Shown in pieces: positions 6,792-9,055 of a stretch of 9,055 bases of DNA. The notes beneath the pieces were generated by a model. The model saw nothing but the letters and a program-made list of their open reading frames with translations, was not told the origin of the DNA and did not search any database. The DNA is taken from positions 1 through 9,055 of the forward strand of contig JAFGSC010000108.1 of the NCBI GenBank assembly GCA_016934875.1, read 5' to 3'. Source of the DNA: Candidatus Atribacteria bacterium. Lineage in GTDB: Bacteria; Atribacterota; Phoenicimicrobiia; Phoenicimicrobiales; Stramentimicrobiaceae. The first letter of the stretch is position 1, and every line of letters begins with the position of its first letter. The translations under genes and the position numbers were made by a program.

Positions 6792-6900
6792 TATTTTATC
6801 TATATTTTCACCATTATTTTTAAAGAGAAAATACTGAAAAAAATAGTTAGATGATGCGAAACAATTTACTCATTAAATAGAGAGTTTTAAGGAGGTTTTT

Positions 6901-8163
6901 ATGGATTTCATTGGGCATGGTAATACAGTGATTCAAGAAAGAAAAATGAATTCTAGCGAAGCAAGGCAATTAGTGGAAAAAACAAAACAAATCCCAATTT
7001 CATCAAGAGTAGCGAGGGAATGTATTGATCTAGCCTATGGATTTTTCACTCCACTCATAGGTTTTATGAATTCCGCAACACTAAACAGTGTTTGCCAGGA
7101 GATGAAATTAATTGATGGAACCCTTTGGCCTATCCCAATTTTAATGGACATCGATAAAAGCACCATCGATAAAAATAACTTAAAGGTAGGAGAAAAAGTT
7201 ATTTTATCTTATGAAGGAGTTCCATTAGCCTTAATGGATATTGAAGAAATATATCAGTATGAAAAGCAAAAAATTGCCCAAGCTGTGTTGGGAACGACGG
7301 AAAAGAAACATCCCGGAGTAATGATGATTGATCAGTGGATGGACTATTTTATTGCTGGACCGATTCAGCTGATGAACGAGCCGCATTTTCAACCCCCGTT
7401 TGATCGTTTTTGGTTTACTCCTCTACAGTTGCACAAGATATTTAAAGAAAAAAATTGGAAACGTATTGTTGCTCATCAAACACGAAATGTTCCTCACACT
7501 GGTCATGAATGGCTAATGAAAGGGGCGTGGTTTTCGGCCAACGGAGATCTTTCTGTAGAGAAATTAAAAACCGGGATTTTGGTAAGCTGTATTATTGGGC
7601 CAAAACGCATAGGAGATTATATTGACGAGGCAATTCTTCTGACTCAACAAGAATTAAATGATTCAGCCTATTTTAACCCAGATATTCATATGGTATCTTT
7701 TGTATTATGGGATATGCGCTATGCTGGTCCAAAAGAAGCAATATTGCATGCCATTATTCGTTCAAATTTAGGCTGCACTCATCACATGTTTGGCAGAGAT
7801 CATGCGGGTGTTGGCTCATATTATGATCCTTATGATGCTCATCGTATTTTTGATGAAATTCCTGAGGGTAGTTTGAGCATAAAGGCAATTCGATTACTAG
7901 AATGGTTTTATTGTCCAATATGCCAGGAAGTAACCTATTCTGGTCTTTGTGGACATACAAAGGAACGGCAAAATTTTAGTGGAACAATGATCCGAAGTAT
8001 TATTCAAGATAAGGTTCAACCAACCAGATTATTAATGAGACCAGAAGTATTTCAAACCATGATGCAATCTGCTGAACAGTATGGGTTTGGCTCGCCATTT
8101 TGTAATGAAAAGTATCTCAAAGAGCGAAGGCCTATTTTTATCTTATCGCCGGTAAGCAAATAA
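6901..8163 (+). CDS. sat: Sulfate adenylyltransferase (ATP sulfurylase), homooligomeric Sat type
   Basis: Cytoplasmic enzyme interconverting ATP plus sulfate with APS plus pyrophosphate. It has 420 residues, the length of the single-domain Sat of sulfate reducers, sulfur oxidisers and some assimilators, and is unrelated to CysDN. An N-terminal PUA-like domain spans roughly 1-170 and the catalytic domain follows. Active-site motifs are intact: QTRN at 193-196, HTGH at 199-202 (nucleotide-binding HxGH) and GRDHAGVG at 298-305. MRYAGPKEA at 272-280 is also conserved. A probable zinc site, C338-x2-C341-x8-C350-x-H352, matches that of several prokaryotic Sat enzymes. It is followed by FSGTMIR at 359-365. 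The start is supported by AAGGAGGT at 6889-6896, 4 bases before the ATG. In reductive use Sat activates sulfate. In oxidative use it makes ATP and sulfate from APS. The adjacent importers and a TauE-type permease make either sulfonate-sulfur assimilation or sulfite disposal possible, and the window does not decide between them. Confidence 0.95.
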   Translation: MDFIGHGNTVIQERKMNSSEARQLVEKTKQIPISSRVARECIDLAYGFFTPLIGFMNSATLNSVCQEMKLIDGTLWPIPILMDIDKSTIDKNNLKVGEKVILSYEGVPLALMDIEEIYQYEKQKIAQAVLGTTEKKHPGVMMIDQWMDYFIAGPIQLMNEPHFQPPFDRFWFTPLQLHKIFKEKNWKRIVAHQTRNVPHTGHEWLMKGAWFSANGDLSVEKLKTGILVSCIIGPKRIGDYIDEAILLTQQELNDSAYFNPDIHMVSFVLWDMRYAGPKEAILHAIIRSNLGCTHHMFGRDHAGVGSYYDPYDAHRIFDEIPEGSLSIKAIRLLEWFYCPICQEVTYSGLCGHTKERQNFSGTMIRSIIQDKVQPTRLLMRPEVFQTMMQSAEQYGFGSPFCNEKYLKERRPIFILSPVSK

Positions 8164-8181
8164 TATTAGAAAGGAAATTAT

Positions 8182-8466
8182 ATGAATAAAATTCCAATCA
8201 ATATTTGGATAAATGAAAGTCGTTATCAGCAATTATGCCAGTCCGGTTTAGAGGGTATGACAAAAGAAGTGTTGGCGGGTATGAAAGTGTTGCAAATATT
8301 TTGCACAGAAGAACAGAAAGATTTGTTGTTGAAGAGATATCCCCAGGCGAAATATGATCAATCAACAACTAAAAGCATTGAATTATTACCGGCAGAATTT
8401 AAAGAAAATCTTTTTAATAGGATCGTTGAAAAAAAGAGCCTGGATGTAATTACAGAACTACTTTAA
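8182..8466 (+). CDS. Uncharacterised 94-residue protein downstream of sat
   Basis: I do not recognise this protein. It is small, soluble, largely helical by composition, and has no signal peptide or membrane segment. It has two cysteines (19 and 41), not arranged as a metal motif, and a charged C-terminal half with Lys/Glu-rich helices (about 43-52 and 71-94). The start is supported by AAGGA (8171-8175), 6 bases before ATG 8182. It begins only 18 bases after the sat stop, so it is almost certainly co-transcribed with sat. That spacing, the good ribosome site and ordinary amino-acid composition favour a real gene. A role linked to Sat or to the following permease is inference from position only. 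Confidence 0.7.
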   Translation: MNKIPINIWINESRYQQLCQSGLEGMTKEVLAGMKVLQIFCTEEQKDLLLKRYPQAKYDQSTTKSIELLPAEFKENLFNRIVEKKSLDVITELL

Positions 8467-8477
8467 ATAGTTATAAT
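8449..8477 (+). promoter_or_regulatory. Candidate sigma-70 promoter for the TauE/SafE gene
   Basis: A -10 element TATAAT (8472-8477, exact consensus) sits 17 bases after ATTACA (8449-8454, four of six -35 matches). The -35 lies inside the end of the 94-residue gene. Transcription would begin near 8484, leaving a leader of about 60 bases before the permease start at 8547. Confidence 0.4.
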
Positions 8478-8546
8478 AGATAGACCGGTTGGAATGGTGA
8501 TCTAATTTGCAATGCAATACAGCTGGTTATTCATATGGGTTAAAGG

Positions 8547-9055
8547 ATGATAGGATCTAATATATTATTCGGAATATTCATTGTTTTTTGTGCCTCTGTT
8601 TTAGAAGGTTTAATGGGATTTGGGTATATTATGTTAGCAAGCCCTTTATTAATGTTTATCTTTTTACCAAAAATGGTGGTTCCAATTGTTCTAATGCAGT
8701 CTACTTTTAATGAATTTATTATGATTTATTTTTTGAGGAGGCAGATTAAAAAAAATTTTGATATTCAAAGAATATCAAAATTAGCTATTGCTTCAATGAT
8801 AGGTATTCCTCTTGGAACACTAATACTCGTAACAGTTCAAGAAGAAATCATAAAAATATTAACCGGAATTGTAATTATCATTTTTTCCATTTCCCAATTA
8901 CTGGGATATCGTTGGCCAATAAATAATGAAAACATAGCCCTTATTATAACAGGATCACTAAGCGGTATACTGGCAGGGAGTGTAGCGATGAGTGGACCAC
9001 CAGTTATCTTGTTTTTGACAAATTTAAAAATTACTAAAGATTGTTTTAAAATTAA
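8547..9055 (+). CDS. TauE/SafE-family membrane permease (3' end cut by window)
   Basis: N-terminal 169 codons of a membrane protein of the TauE/SafE (DUF81) family, which includes proposed exporters of sulfite, sulfoacetate and other small anions. The frame is open from ATG 8547 to the right edge without a stop; the family is usually about 250-270 residues, so roughly 60% is present. The N-terminal half-repeat hallmark GLMGFGYIMLASPLL is at 21-35. Helices follow at about 43-62, 78-97 and 101-120. The second part begins ITGSLSGILAGSVAMSGPPV at 134-153, the typical Gly-rich S-G-P-P segment. An in-frame TAA at 8541 rules out a start further upstream. The ribosome site is weak: GGG at 8537-8539, with AAAGG abutting the ATG. 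An 80-base gap separates it from the 94-residue gene. Sulfite or sulfonate export is a family- and context-based inference. Confidence 0.85.
   Translation, partial: MIGSNILFGIFIVFCASVLEGLMGFGYIMLASPLLMFIFLPKMVVPIVLMQSTFNEFIMIYFLRRQIKKNFDIQRISKLAIASMIGIPLGTLILVTVQEEIIKILTGIVIIIFSISQLLGYRWPINNENIALIITGSLSGILAGSVAMSGPPVILFLTNLKITKDCFKI

Noticed and set aside
6803..6833. Weak stem (TATTTTC with GAAAATA) between tctA and sat
   Set aside because: Only 7 AT-rich base pairs around a 17-base loop, likely by chance in this composition.

Overview
The window (about 9 kb, AT-rich, every gene on the + strand) looks like chromosome from a low-GC Bacillota, probably an anaerobic Clostridia or Negativicutes lineage. 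This is inferred from strong AGGAGG-type ribosome binding sites, TTG starts and gene content; no rRNA or other taxonomic marker is present, so the assignment is tentative.

Layout. (1) 1-3300 holds an SsuABC/TauABC-like ABC importer: a substrate-binding protein cut by the left edge, two tandem paralogous permeases, and an ATPase whose nucleotide-binding motifs deviate from the norm. (2) 3301-3584 is a gene-poor AT-rich spacer with an operator-like cluster of AATGAAT/ATTCATT heptads and an orphan Shine-Dalgarno sequence. (3) 3585-6791 is a complete tripartite tricarboxylate transporter: a secreted TctC-type binding protein, small TctB and large TctA. (4) 6901-8466 is ATP sulfurylase (sat) followed closely by an unrecognised 94-residue protein. 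(5) 8547 to the right edge is the start of a TauE/SafE-family permease, which runs off the window.

How the genes may work together. ATP sulfurylase next to a TauE/SafE permease (a family that includes sulfite and sulfonate exporters), preceded by a sulfonate-type ABC importer and a TTT importer, suggests a sulfur-oxyanion or organosulfonate locus. The importers would bring in sulfonate or carboxylate substrates, Sat would interconvert sulfate and APS, and the exporter would remove sulfite or another sulfur anion. No desulfonating enzyme, APS reductase or sulfite reductase lies in the window, so the pathway and the direction of Sat are inference. The ABC substrate could also be another small anion or a nitrogenous compound.

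Both binding-protein genes are followed by long stem-loops placed before their membrane-component genes. This is the most striking non-coding feature of the window and fits differential expression within each transporter operon.
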